64,000 bases of DNA. Source: Lentisphaera marina (GTDB taxonomy: Bacteria; Verrucomicrobiota; Lentisphaeria; Lentisphaerales; Lentisphaeraceae). Shown in pieces: positions 1 to 8,202 of this stretch. Position 1 is the stretch's first letter, and every line of letters begins with the position of its first letter. The notes below the pieces were generated by a model. That model made no database searches. It was not told the DNA's origin and was given only the letters and a program-made list of their open reading frames with translations. The stretch lies in the NCBI RefSeq assembly GCF_028745505.1, contig NZ_JAQZZL010000001.1:1302001-1366000 (forward strand). The letters run 5' to 3'. A program made the translations under genes and the position numbers.

Positions 1-2058
1 GTGTTTTTTAGCTAAGTGAACTAGGATTTTAGCTTGTCTGTAAAGATTTCTAGTCGTGCACAACTCATCTAAAAGCTCATCTTCATGGGGATCTTGGGCA
101 AGGCGCTCCATGATATTTTGTGATAACTCAACTGTCTCTTCAGGGCTGTTGTCGATGTAAAAAGTCGGTTTAGATTTTGAGTTTAAAATGGGGCAATAGG
201 AAGGTAGAGAAGGGACGTTTACAATTGCTTTTATGCTAGTGTTTTGAACAGCGTCATCAAAGTTGGCGAGCTTAGCATATTCGATTTTTGAGGTTTTTAG
301 ATCCTCTAGGAATTCGAATAAATCAAGTGAGTCATCACCTTCAATCATACTTTGCTTAATGAGGATAGCTTGAATGGCTTGTCCTTCGTCAGTCCAGTGG
401 CGACTGATGTAGGAAAATTCAGCTTTTATTTCTTCAATCAGAATTCTATTATCAAGTTCGAGATAAAAATCTTGATGGTTTTGATATTGAGGTAAGAATA
501 AAGCAGGTTGATCATTTATGTGATAAAGGCGTGAAGTTGCCATGGCACGCAGTCGACGTTTGGGGCGTCCACTTAATCCGAGCTTTTCGTTTGCACCCAT
601 TTTATTGAGGATTTTTGCGAGCTCATTGGGATACATGATTTTTGTGGGTTCAATCTCATCTAAAGTTTGGCTCGGGATCGATTTTTCAGCTAATTGTTGC
701 TTCACAGAGTCCGAAACAGCAATGAGGCAAACTTGAACATCTTTTGGTTTTTCTTGTTCGCACTTTTCATGTCTTTTAAGCGGGTCTAAATCACTGAGAT
801 CCAATACTTGGGCTTCAATCATGCGTCCAAGTAAGAATAGACTCTGTGCCCATATGAGTGGTAAGTTATTATTGGCTTTGCGATCTTGCGAGTGCGGTTC
901 TGCTTTCTCAGCTTCTACGGCATCAAAAGGAACAAAATAGAGCTCAGGTAAAAGTAATAAGCCATCTTTTTCAACGAGTAGTTGATTGAGTTTTTCTTTA
1001 TATTCACGTGCTTCCTCAGCATCGTTTCTGAAGAGGGCATCAAGCATGAGATAAGTGAAAAATAGGGGCCACTCGGATTCGATGTCTTTGAAGTTTTTGA
1101 GTTCACTTGTTTCATAATGGAGTCGGTGCTCATCTTCCATGACAGTTTGGTGACCATCTAGCAGGAAGCGTTTACAGCCATAGCGTCCACCTAGTTTAGT
1201 AATGATTTCGGACCGAGTTCGTTCGCGGAGCTCGCGATCTTCTATGGCAAAGGCAGGGTAGCCAATGATACTCAAGACGGCTGCATCAACTTCTTTGGAA
1301 TAAGATTCTCTTGGGAGTAAGGCCTGGAGTGTGCTACGAGAACGAGCAATCTCATCACCCATTACGTGAATTAATGAAGATTGATCCCCGTCATCGCCAA
1401 ATAGATTCAATTCATCCATGGCTTCTAGGGCTGCTTTGGCCATGCCAACAGAACTGGCATTGACTTCAGCCATACCATTATTGATTTTGTGGCCACGTTC
1501 CCAGATACCAAAGTCTGGAGTTCGGTAGGCACGCCCAATGTAGTGAACAAGATTTTGGACAAAATCGACTTCGTCGTGACTGAAAATAATGCGTAAGCCA
1601 GATTTGGTCATTTGAGCGATCATTAATAAGAATATAGAGCTTGCATCCAACTGTAAATGCCCCCACTGATCATCTCCTACAACTGTTTGTCCACTCTGGG
1701 TGTCGTATTTGGCATGGAGGGCATCGAGAGGGTTTTGGCTATACTTAAATTTTTCAACTTTATGAGACTGACGAATCATCGCCTGGAGCAAGCCGCGCAT
1801 GAGCTTTACCACAGATTGTTCGAGAGAGTAGGCGCGCGATTTGTTGATGCCGGACTTGCGGTATGCCATTGCGAGTCCCCATACAGCTTGAATGGTGTAC
1901 ACATTATCGCGTACCCAAGCATCGGTATAATCACCATGCTCATTGATGTCTGTACTAGCGGGAAAAAGCCCGGTGAGTGGATCCTGTCGAACTAAAATGG
2001 TTTTGTAGACTTCTTGGTAAAATTGATCAAGGCTTTGTGCGGTGTTTTCTGTACTCAT
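1..2058 (-). CDS. Phosphorylase-kinase alpha/beta-like GH15-family protein, 3' end beyond window
   Basis: A reading frame starts at the ATG at 2058 (protein begins MSTENTAQSL) and stays open to base 1, giving 686 codons without a stop, so the C-terminus is outside the window. The protein resembles the glucoamylase-like (GH15) domain of eukaryotic phosphorylase b kinase alpha/beta subunits. Diagnostic stretches include DAWVRDNVY near residue 45, LHAKYDTQSG, VVGDDQWGHLQLDAS, FGIWERGHK, NASSVGMAKAALEA and GGRYGCKRF. Bacterial members are known in cyanobacteria and related groups. They have no established kinase activity, and a carbohydrate-binding or glucan-hydrolysing role is usually assumed. 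There is no signal peptide, so it is probably cytoplasmic. Its neighbour upstream, on the same strand, is a Ser/Thr kinase 189 bp away behind its own terminator. The family call is secure; the biochemical role is not. Confidence 0.85.
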   Translation of the reverse strand, partial: MSTENTAQSLDQFYQEVYKTILVRQDPLTGLFPASTDINEHGDYTDAWVRDNVYTIQAVWGLAMAYRKSGINKSRAYSLEQSVVKLMRGLLQAMIRQSHKVEKFKYSQNPLDALHAKYDTQSGQTVVGDDQWGHLQLDASSIFLLMIAQMTKSGLRIIFSHDEVDFVQNLVHYIGRAYRTPDFGIWERGHKINNGMAEVNASSVGMAKAALEAMDELNLFGDDGDQSSLIHVMGDEIARSRSTLQALLPRESYSKEVDAAVLSIIGYPAFAIEDRELRERTRSEIITKLGGRYGCKRFLLDGHQTVMEDEHRLHYETSELKNFKDIESEWPLFFTYLMLDALFRNDAEEAREYKEKLNQLLVEKDGLLLLPELYFVPFDAVEAEKAEPHSQDRKANNNLPLIWAQSLFLLGRMIEAQVLDLSDLDPLKRHEKCEQEKPKDVQVCLIAVSDSVKQQLAEKSIPSQTLDEIEPTKIMYPNELAKILNKMGANEKLGLSGRPKRRLRAMATSRLYHINDQPALFLPQYQNHQDFYLELDNRILIEEIKAEFSYISRHWTDEGQAIQAILIKQSMIEGDDSLDLFEFLEDLKTSKIEYAKLANFDDAVQNTSIKAIVNVPSLPSYCPILNSKSKPTFYIDNSPEETVELSQNIMERLAQDPHEDELLDELCTTRNLYRQAKILVHLAKKH

Positions 2059-2188
2059 GATTAATAATGGCTTTGTTTAGGCTAAAGTTGATTTGCTAAA
2101 TCATAGATGATCTTTGTTGTTTGGGTATAAAGATTTTATAAAAATAAAACATTTTTTTAAACTCCCTGTTCAAGTATTCTTGGCATAA

Positions 2189-2223
2189 ATAAAAATGACG
2201 AACTTCATTACAAAATTCGTCAT
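2189..2223 (-). terminator. Probable rho-independent terminator of the kinase gene
   Basis: Read on the minus strand, ATGACGAA pairs with TTCGTCAT across a 13-base loop and is followed by TTTTTATTT. It lies just downstream of the kinase stop codon at 2248. Confidence 0.6.
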
Positions 2224-2247
2224 GCGCTAAAAGGAAATGATTGAAAA

Positions 2248-3192
2248 TTAATCGTAGAGATCAGGGAAGAATTTTCTCATGAAATTTTCTAGAGAAACAA
2301 TAGTGGGCCCATAGCCATCTTTGTAGATGAAGTACTCAAGCGCCGTACACATCTCATCGGCGGTTTGAAAACGGTCACAAGGTTCAACTTGAATGGAGCG
2401 GAAGAGAATGTTTTCGAGCTCCGCAGGGAGGTCATCAGGCAAGGCATCCATATTTACGGCACCAGCACAGGCTAATTCGAAGAGTTCGGATTCATTTTCC
2501 GCATCGCGACTGAAGTTTCCTGATAAAAGTTCAAAAAGCACCATGCCTAAGGCATAGACATCAACGCGTTTATCGACCTGCTCCTTACGTGCTTGTTCCG
2601 GTGCCATATAAACAAGCTTACCCATAAGGCACTGATCATTGCTAGTAATGGAGTTAGAAAGGGCTTTAGCTATACCGAAATCAGTCAGTTTTGGTAAGCC
2701 TTCTTTTGTAACTAAAATATTGTTCGGGCAGATGTCGCGGTGGACAATGCCGAGATTATTTTTTTCACTATCACAGCGGTTGTGTGCATAAGCAAGTCCA
2801 CGAGCAATTCTACTGGCAATAAATACGGCTAAGGGATAGGGGAGGGCTAGGTTGTCTTCGCGAAGACGATCAATCATATCGTGTAAGCCGATGCCATCGA
2901 CGAGCTCCATAACGATAAAGTGACCGAAGGGCGCGCGCTCCAGCTGGTAAATTTGGACAATATTTTCATGGACTAAGTTGGAGACAAGTTTGGCCTCTGA
3001 GATAAACATGTCAATGAAGCGTTGATCAGCATCCATTTCTGCCAAGAGTGTTTTTATAGCAACTTTTTTACTGAATCCTTCAGCACCAAGGATTTCAGCC
3101 TCATAGACTTCTCCCATTCCACCAGCCGCAATTAGGTTTAGAACCTTGTAGTTGGTACTCGATTTTAAGACTTTTGGCATTTTTTTGTTCAT
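2248..3192 (-). CDS. Soluble Ser/Thr protein kinase
   Basis: A 314-residue bacterial Hanks-type kinase. The glycine loop is AAGGMGEVYEAE near residue 25, the ATP-binding lysine is in KVAIK, the catalytic loop is HRDICPNN, the metal site is DFGIAKA, and the activation segment ends in MAPEQA. The catalytic loop has Cys where many kinases have Lys (HRDxKPxN), but small-residue variants are common in bacterial kinases. The kinase domain fills the whole protein: there is no membrane segment and no extracellular sensor. Partner and substrate cannot be read from the sequence. The divergent neighbour is a DNA ligase gene 209 bp away; the downstream neighbour is the phosphorylase-kinase-like gene. Confidence 0.9.
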   Translation of the reverse strand: MNKKMPKVLKSSTNYKVLNLIAAGGMGEVYEAEILGAEGFSKKVAIKTLLAEMDADQRFIDMFISEAKLVSNLVHENIVQIYQLERAPFGHFIVMELVDGIGLHDMIDRLREDNLALPYPLAVFIASRIARGLAYAHNRCDSEKNNLGIVHRDICPNNILVTKEGLPKLTDFGIAKALSNSITSNDQCLMGKLVYMAPEQARKEQVDKRVDVYALGMVLFELLSGNFSRDAENESELFELACAGAVNMDALPDDLPAELENILFRSIQVEPCDRFQTADEMCTALEYFIYKDGYGPTIVSLENFMRKFFPDLYD

Positions 3193-3401
3193 TACTCGTT
3201 CCCTTATTACCCACTTTATTTAGATCAAGTGTAATTAAAAGTTATACGCTCTATAAGTGATTGATGATATTAAATGGAAGAAAACTCACACTATTTACAA
3301 AATTTTAATAATTATTCTTAGTTTTTTAGTAGGGGCAAACATTTTTATAAAAATTAGCTAGGTGTAGTATTTCTTAAAGAAACTTAAGGACCTATAAAAC
3401 T

Positions 3402-5333
3402 ATGGATATAAATGCGCTTAAAGATAAATTAAATCACGCCAATCAGCTCTATCGAACGGGAGGTGAAAGCCCTTTAAGTGATGCGGAATACGATTTTCTT
3501 TTAGAGCAGGTTAACGATGAAAAATTCAAAGGGAAAGTCGGTTACGAAATCGAGAAAAATAAAGTCGAATTAGCCGTTCCCATGGGTAGCTTAAATAAGA
3601 TCAAGACTCAGGGTGAGGTTTTTGACTGGAGTAAGTCTAAGAGTATTCCTTTAGATACAGAAATATGCGTCACTCCTAAGTACGATGGTTTATCGCTTTT
3701 GGTTTATTTTTCAGATGGTGAATACAAGGGCGCTTACACGAGAGGAGATGGCATTTTTGGCCAAGATGTGAGTGAGCATTTTACTGTGAACCCACTATGT
3801 GATTTGCGATTACCGCAAGATTTTACGGGTTACTTGATTGGCGAATGCATTATGGATGAAGCAAAATTTCAGAGTAAATATAGCGAGAAATTTAAGAACC
3901 CCCGCAATATGGTGGCAGGACTTTTGAGTCGTAAAACACTAAGTCGTGAGTTGGCGGATGTTTGTTATGTTGCCTATGGTGTGCGAAGTTCGCAAATGAA
4001 GCATAAATTTGATCAAGTTGAGTTTTGTAACAAGTACATCAATGCGCAATGGAAATATAAAGTTCTCTGCCCCCTTTATAAACTTGAAGATTTAAAAGAT
4101 GCCGAGTTGCAGCGAGTTTATGATTCTGAGCAGCGTTTTCAGTGTGATGGCCTGGTTTTAGAAGTGAATGATAGCGACTTATTTCATCAAATTGGCAAGG
4201 AAACAAATTCACTGAATCCCGGTGGAGCTCGTGCTTGGAAACCAGAAAGCGATGATTCGCTTCCTTCCTTGGTCAAGGAAGTCGTTTGGCAAATTTCCAA
4301 GAGCGGAGCTGCAAAACCAGTGATTCGAATTGAACCCATTGACTTGGCTGGTGTGACCATTTCTAATGTAACTGGCATTAATGCGCGTTTTATCGAAGAT
4401 AGTGGAATTGGAAAAGGCGCCACCGTAACGGTTATTCGTTCGGGAGATGTGATCCCCAAAATTATCGGAGTCCCCAATGAGGTCGAAAATGTAGATCTAC
4501 CTCAACAATGTCCAAGCTGTGATTCTGTTTTAGAATGGAATGAAAATCGTGTTGATTTAACTTGTCTTAACAAATCATGCCCAGCGACAAACAAGGCGGC
4601 TCTGATTGATTTTTTCGCCTTGCTTAAAGCCGATGAATTGGGAGAAGGGATTATTTCAGCATTGTGGGAAGCTGGTTATCAATCTGTTAAAGATTTATTG
4701 CAATTGACGATGGAGGATCTGTTAAAACTCGAAGGTTTTAAACAGAAAAAGGCAAAAAAAGTTTTGGATTCGATTAAAGCTTCGGTTGTTGATGTTCCTC
4801 TTCCACGTTTACAGCATGCGAGCAATCTCTTTAAAGGCTTAGGAGAAAAGAAACTCGAGCTTCTGCAAAAATATGATAAAGCGGGGCTTAAGCCAAGTTT
4901 TGAAGAACTACTAGAAGTGGATGGTTACTCCGAGATTAGTGCAAAATCTTACTTGAATTCAATTGATGCTTATTGGGAATTCGCAGCGGAATTACCTAGC
5001 TTAAAATATAAAAAGATTGCGGTGAATACGGACGGCATTTTTGCTGGTCAAACGCTCGTTTTTACCGGCTTTCGTGCTCCTGAATTAGAAGAACAAGTAA
5101 AGTCTGAAGGTGGTAAGATAGGCAGTTCAGTCAGCAAAAAAACTTCTATCTTAGTTGTGAAAGCCAAAGGCTCCGGTTCATCAAAAGAAAAGAAAGCCTT
5201 GGACCTAGGTGTGGAAGTTTGGAGTCGAGATGATTTGGAAAATAAACTCCAAGCCACAGACGAAAACGAAGTTGAAGCACCTTTAGAGCAAGTTGAATCT
5301 CAGGCTGACTTAATACAGCCCGACTTGTTTTAG
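3402..5333 (+). CDS. NAD+-dependent DNA ligase, divergent type
   Basis: A 643-residue ligase that seals nicks using NAD+. The adenylated lysine is K93 in TPKYDGLSLL. The OB-fold region (about 270-360) contains NPGGARAWKP and GDVIPKI. A four-cysteine zinc finger (CPSC...CLNKSCPA) lies near 369-394, helix-hairpin-helix motifs follow, and a BRCT domain starts near 546. Several normally invariant LigA blocks differ. The region before the active site reads VPMGSLNKIK instead of the usual PMLSL type, and the block after the OB fold reads TISNVTGINARFIED instead of the common ATLHN type. Those forms recall NAD+ ligases of large DNA viruses and phages. It could be the only ligase or a second, acquired one. 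It ends 25 bp from the converging gene at 5359. Confidence 0.9.
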   Translation: MDINALKDKLNHANQLYRTGGESPLSDAEYDFLLEQVNDEKFKGKVGYEIEKNKVELAVPMGSLNKIKTQGEVFDWSKSKSIPLDTEICVTPKYDGLSLLVYFSDGEYKGAYTRGDGIFGQDVSEHFTVNPLCDLRLPQDFTGYLIGECIMDEAKFQSKYSEKFKNPRNMVAGLLSRKTLSRELADVCYVAYGVRSSQMKHKFDQVEFCNKYINAQWKYKVLCPLYKLEDLKDAELQRVYDSEQRFQCDGLVLEVNDSDLFHQIGKETNSLNPGGARAWKPESDDSLPSLVKEVVWQISKSGAAKPVIRIEPIDLAGVTISNVTGINARFIEDSGIGKGATVTVIRSGDVIPKIIGVPNEVENVDLPQQCPSCDSVLEWNENRVDLTCLNKSCPATNKAALIDFFALLKADELGEGIISALWEAGYQSVKDLLQLTMEDLLKLEGFKQKKAKKVLDSIKASVVDVPLPRLQHASNLFKGLGEKKLELLQKYDKAGLKPSFEELLEVDGYSEISAKSYLNSIDAYWEFAAELPSLKYKKIAVNTDGIFAGQTLVFTGFRAPELEEQVKSEGGKIGSSVSKKTSILVVKAKGSGSSKEKKALDLGVEVWSRDDLENKLQATDENEVEAPLEQVESQADLIQPDLF

Positions 5334-5358
5334 GATCCACTAATCCTCTAGGGCTTCT

Positions 5359-6756
5359 TCATTTGGAGTGAAATAATTCTGCGTATGATAAAACGGCGTT
5401 GGGGCCGCTATTTTTTGCTATGTCGAGTTTGATTTGATTGTTTTTTATATGTGTTGATTTGATGTAAAGATCTTTGATGATGAGCTGGTTTTTAGGTAGA
5501 TCAAAGTGGTGTTCTAGGGTGTTGTTATTAATTAACAAATTGATATTTCGATCGGATCCTGGAGAAAGGAGATGGAGTGTGAGTTTATAATCTTTGCTCT
5601 CATCAATTTTATTGTAGTTGATGCTTAGCGTTTCGGGATCAAATGCCATTAACAAGTCACGGCCTTGAATTTTAGGGTCTTTGACAAGGTGCTTTGGGTA
5701 GGTGTAGTTTTTAAAGCTACTAGTGATGAGCTTGTTGGCTTCTTTGCTACCAAAATTATCTTTCCTGACTAAAGACCAATTAGTTTTTATGGTTTCATTT
5801 TTAATGAGTTTTTGCGGCTTTTTTTCTACGGAGACATCAAGTGTTTTTGGCGCTTTAAGTCGTGGAAGCGTCATGTAATTAATATTTAAATTAGGCTTAT
5901 TCTTTTTTAATGTTTTAATTTGTTCAGCGCTTATTTTTGTACTGGAAAGGTTAATAGTTTTTAAAGCGGGTAAATCAACAAAGGTTTTTGTGTCATTGAT
6001 CTGTGTGTTATACAAATTTATCTTTTCAAGGTTCTCTAAATGACTAATGGATTCAAGACTTAGATTAGAAATATTTGATGAAGATAAGTTGAGTTCAGTA
6101 AGGTTTTTTGCCTCGTTTAAGAAATTTAAATCTTTGATTTCAGATTTAATATTACTTAAGTCAAGATCTGAAATATAGGGAGCCGTTTTCTTTAGGCTGA
6201 TTTCGAGCTCTTTGGTGATGACTTTGCTTCTTAAGTTGATTCGTAATAGAGCACCCTGATCACTCACTCGAGTAATAATAGCACCAAGATTTTGTAGCTC
6301 TTGCAGTAGTTCTTCTGGAGCGGGTTTGGCTTTGTCTACTAAAATAGCGTAACGAGACTGTTCTTTAGGGACGTAGACAAAGTTTGCGAAGTCCGCACCT
6401 TGCTCAATCCATTTAAAAATAAGTTGAGCTTCAGATGTACTGAGATGGCGCCCTTTAGGGGGCATGATTTCATCTTCATCGTCACTTACAGTTAGAGTGT
6501 AGAGCAAACTATCTTTGGGCTTTCCTGCAGTGAATGATTCCTTCACAGAATCAATTTTAGTGAGATCGAGACCACCTTTTTTCATAATTCTCCCTTTGCG
6601 ACGCGGGTCAGGGCCACCATGGCATTTGATGCAGTTTTGTTCAAAAAGTGGGATGAGGTCATCGCCATAAGTAAGTTTGCGATTGGAGTGTTCGCTACTT
6701 CCAAGTATTGTACTTGATATACCAAGTAGAATTGAGCTAAAAATTAATTTCTTCAT
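5359..6756 (-). CDS. Secreted PSCyt1-type cytochrome protein with leucine-rich repeats
   Basis: A 465-residue exported protein with a signal peptide (first ~20 residues). A planctomycete cytochrome C domain (PSCyt1) follows, with one heme-binding CIKCHGG motif near residue 42 and the conserved EIMPPKG and WIEQGADF blocks. Residues ~190-290 hold short leucine-rich repeats (LTELNLSSS, LEKINLYNT, LKTINLSST), and the C-terminal part is unassigned. It is the last gene of a minus-strand module, with 2 bp to the DUF1501 gene, so co-translation is likely. PSCyt1 proteins are abundant in Planctomycetes and Lentisphaerae, but their substrates are unknown. The LRRs suggest protein or polymer binding (inference). 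Confidence 0.85.
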   Translation of the reverse strand: MKKLIFSSILLGISSTILGSSEHSNRKLTYGDDLIPLFEQNCIKCHGGPDPRRKGRIMKKGGLDLTKIDSVKESFTAGKPKDSLLYTLTVSDDEDEIMPPKGRHLSTSEAQLIFKWIEQGADFANFVYVPKEQSRYAILVDKAKPAPEELLQELQNLGAIITRVSDQGALLRINLRSKVITKELEISLKKTAPYISDLDLSNIKSEIKDLNFLNEAKNLTELNLSSSNISNLSLESISHLENLEKINLYNTQINDTKTFVDLPALKTINLSSTKISAEQIKTLKKNKPNLNINYMTLPRLKAPKTLDVSVEKKPQKLIKNETIKTNWSLVRKDNFGSKEANKLITSSFKNYTYPKHLVKDPKIQGRDLLMAFDPETLSINYNKIDESKDYKLTLHLLSPGSDRNINLLINNNTLEHHFDLPKNQLIIKDLYIKSTHIKNNQIKLDIAKNSGPNAVLSYAELFHSK

Positions 6757-6758
6757 AC

Positions 6759-8195
6759 TTATGCCAAAATTTTATGGATTACGCGGCCGTAGATATCGGT
6801 GAGACGGAAATCTCGTCCTTGAAAGGGGTAAGTGAGTCGTTCATGATCAAAACCCATGAGGTGCAGGATGGTGGCTTGAAGATCGAAGACTTCAACGGGG
6901 TCAGTTCCAGTGTTGTAACCCGTATCATCACTTTCGCCATAATTAAAACCTTTTTTAACGCCAGCGCCAGCCATCCACATAGTGAAAGCGTTCGGACTAT
7001 GGTCACGGCCGATCCATTGACCATATTTACCACCGCGATTCTCTCGGAAAGGAGTACGTCCGAACTCTCCACCCCAAACCACGAGGGTGTCTTCCAAAAG
7101 ACCACGGGATTTGAGATCATTGAGTAGGGCAAAAATGGGGCGATCTATGTCACGGCATTTATCCACAAAGCCATTGTGGAGGTCAGTTTGTTTAGCGTTG
7201 CCATGTGTATCCCAACCCCAATCATAAAGTTGAACAAAGCGAACATCATTTTCGATGAGGCGTCTTGCCAGTAGGCAGTTGTTGGCAAAAGAAGCTTGGC
7301 CGGGGACGGCACCATAGAGGTCGCGAATGTACTGTGGTTCTTGTTTGAGGTCCATGACTTGAGGGGCCACTCGTTGCATACGGTTGGCCATTTCGTATTG
7401 AGCAATACGAGTTAAAGTTTCAGGATCATTATGCTTACTATGTTGAAATCTGTTTAAATCATTGATTGTACCAATAGTCTTCTTACGAAGGACTTCATCA
7501 ATACCATTTGGGTTCTTAGAGAAGAGCACGGGTTCACCCGTACTACGGCATTTGACGCCTTGATAGACACTGGGGAGGAAACCACTTCCCCAGACACTTT
7601 TTCCTGCGGAAGGGTCTTTACCTCCAGAAGTGAGGACCACAAAGCCAGGCATATTATTATTTTCTGAACCTAAGCCATAGGAGAGCCATGAGCCTAGACT
7701 GGGACGACCAAGGAGTTGATACCCTGAATGCATGAGGATCTGTGCAGGAGCATGATTAAATTGGCTGGTGGTCATCGATTTAATCATGGTGACTTCGTCA
7801 ACTATTTTTGAAAAATAGGGGAGGCGTTCGGAAACCCAAGTACCATCTTGACCATATTGTTTAAATTCGGCTTGTGGTCCGAGCATATTCGGAGTGCCTT
7901 TAGCAAAGGCTAATTTTTTCCCTTCAAGAAGTTCTTTAGGGCAAGGTTTCCCATCAAATTTTTTGAGTACGGGTTTATAATCAAACATTTCCAAATGAGA
8001 GGGGCCACCAGCCATGTGTAGGAAAATAACTCGTTTAGCTTTTGGCTGGAAATGGGGTGCTCTTGTACCACCAGGATTATTAGTACTGCGTGTGCCATCT
8101 CCAATTGACTTGGCCATGGTGCCACCCGATGCGAGAAGGCTTGCGGAAGCTCCAAGAAAGGAGCGGCGATTAAAAGTGGATTTCTTGTTCATCAA
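6759..8195 (-). CDS. DUF1501 family protein with Tat-type signal
   Basis: A 478-residue protein of the DUF1501 family, which has an alkaline-phosphatase/sulfatase-like fold. The N-terminus FNRRSFLGASASLLASGG looks like a twin-arginine signal, so it is probably exported folded. Family blocks include [50 protein letters not shown] and GRDHSPNAFTMWMAG. The gene lies 7 bp downstream of the PSCyt1-DUF1549-DUF1553 gene and 2 bp upstream of the cytochrome-LRR gene. These pairs occur together throughout PVC genomes, suggesting a common extracytoplasmic complex. The reaction is unknown. The paralog at 41925 lies in the equivalent position of a second operon. Confidence 0.92.
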   Translation of the reverse strand: MMNKKSTFNRRSFLGASASLLASGGTMAKSIGDGTRSTNNPGGTRAPHFQPKAKRVIFLHMAGGPSHLEMFDYKPVLKKFDGKPCPKELLEGKKLAFAKGTPNMLGPQAEFKQYGQDGTWVSERLPYFSKIVDEVTMIKSMTTSQFNHAPAQILMHSGYQLLGRPSLGSWLSYGLGSENNNMPGFVVLTSGGKDPSAGKSVWGSGFLPSVYQGVKCRSTGEPVLFSKNPNGIDEVLRKKTIGTINDLNRFQHSKHNDPETLTRIAQYEMANRMQRVAPQVMDLKQEPQYIRDLYGAVPGQASFANNCLLARRLIENDVRFVQLYDWGWDTHGNAKQTDLHNGFVDKCRDIDRPIFALLNDLKSRGLLEDTLVVWGGEFGRTPFRENRGGKYGQWIGRDHSPNAFTMWMAGAGVKKGFNYGESDDTGYNTGTDPVEVFDLQATILHLMGFDHERLTYPFQGRDFRLTDIYGRVIHKILA

Positions 8196-8202
8196 TAACT
8201 CC

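Noticed and set aside
6774..7132. Overlapping 117-codon frames on both strands inside the DUF1501 gene
   Set aside because: The DUF1501 motifs run through the whole region on the correct frame.
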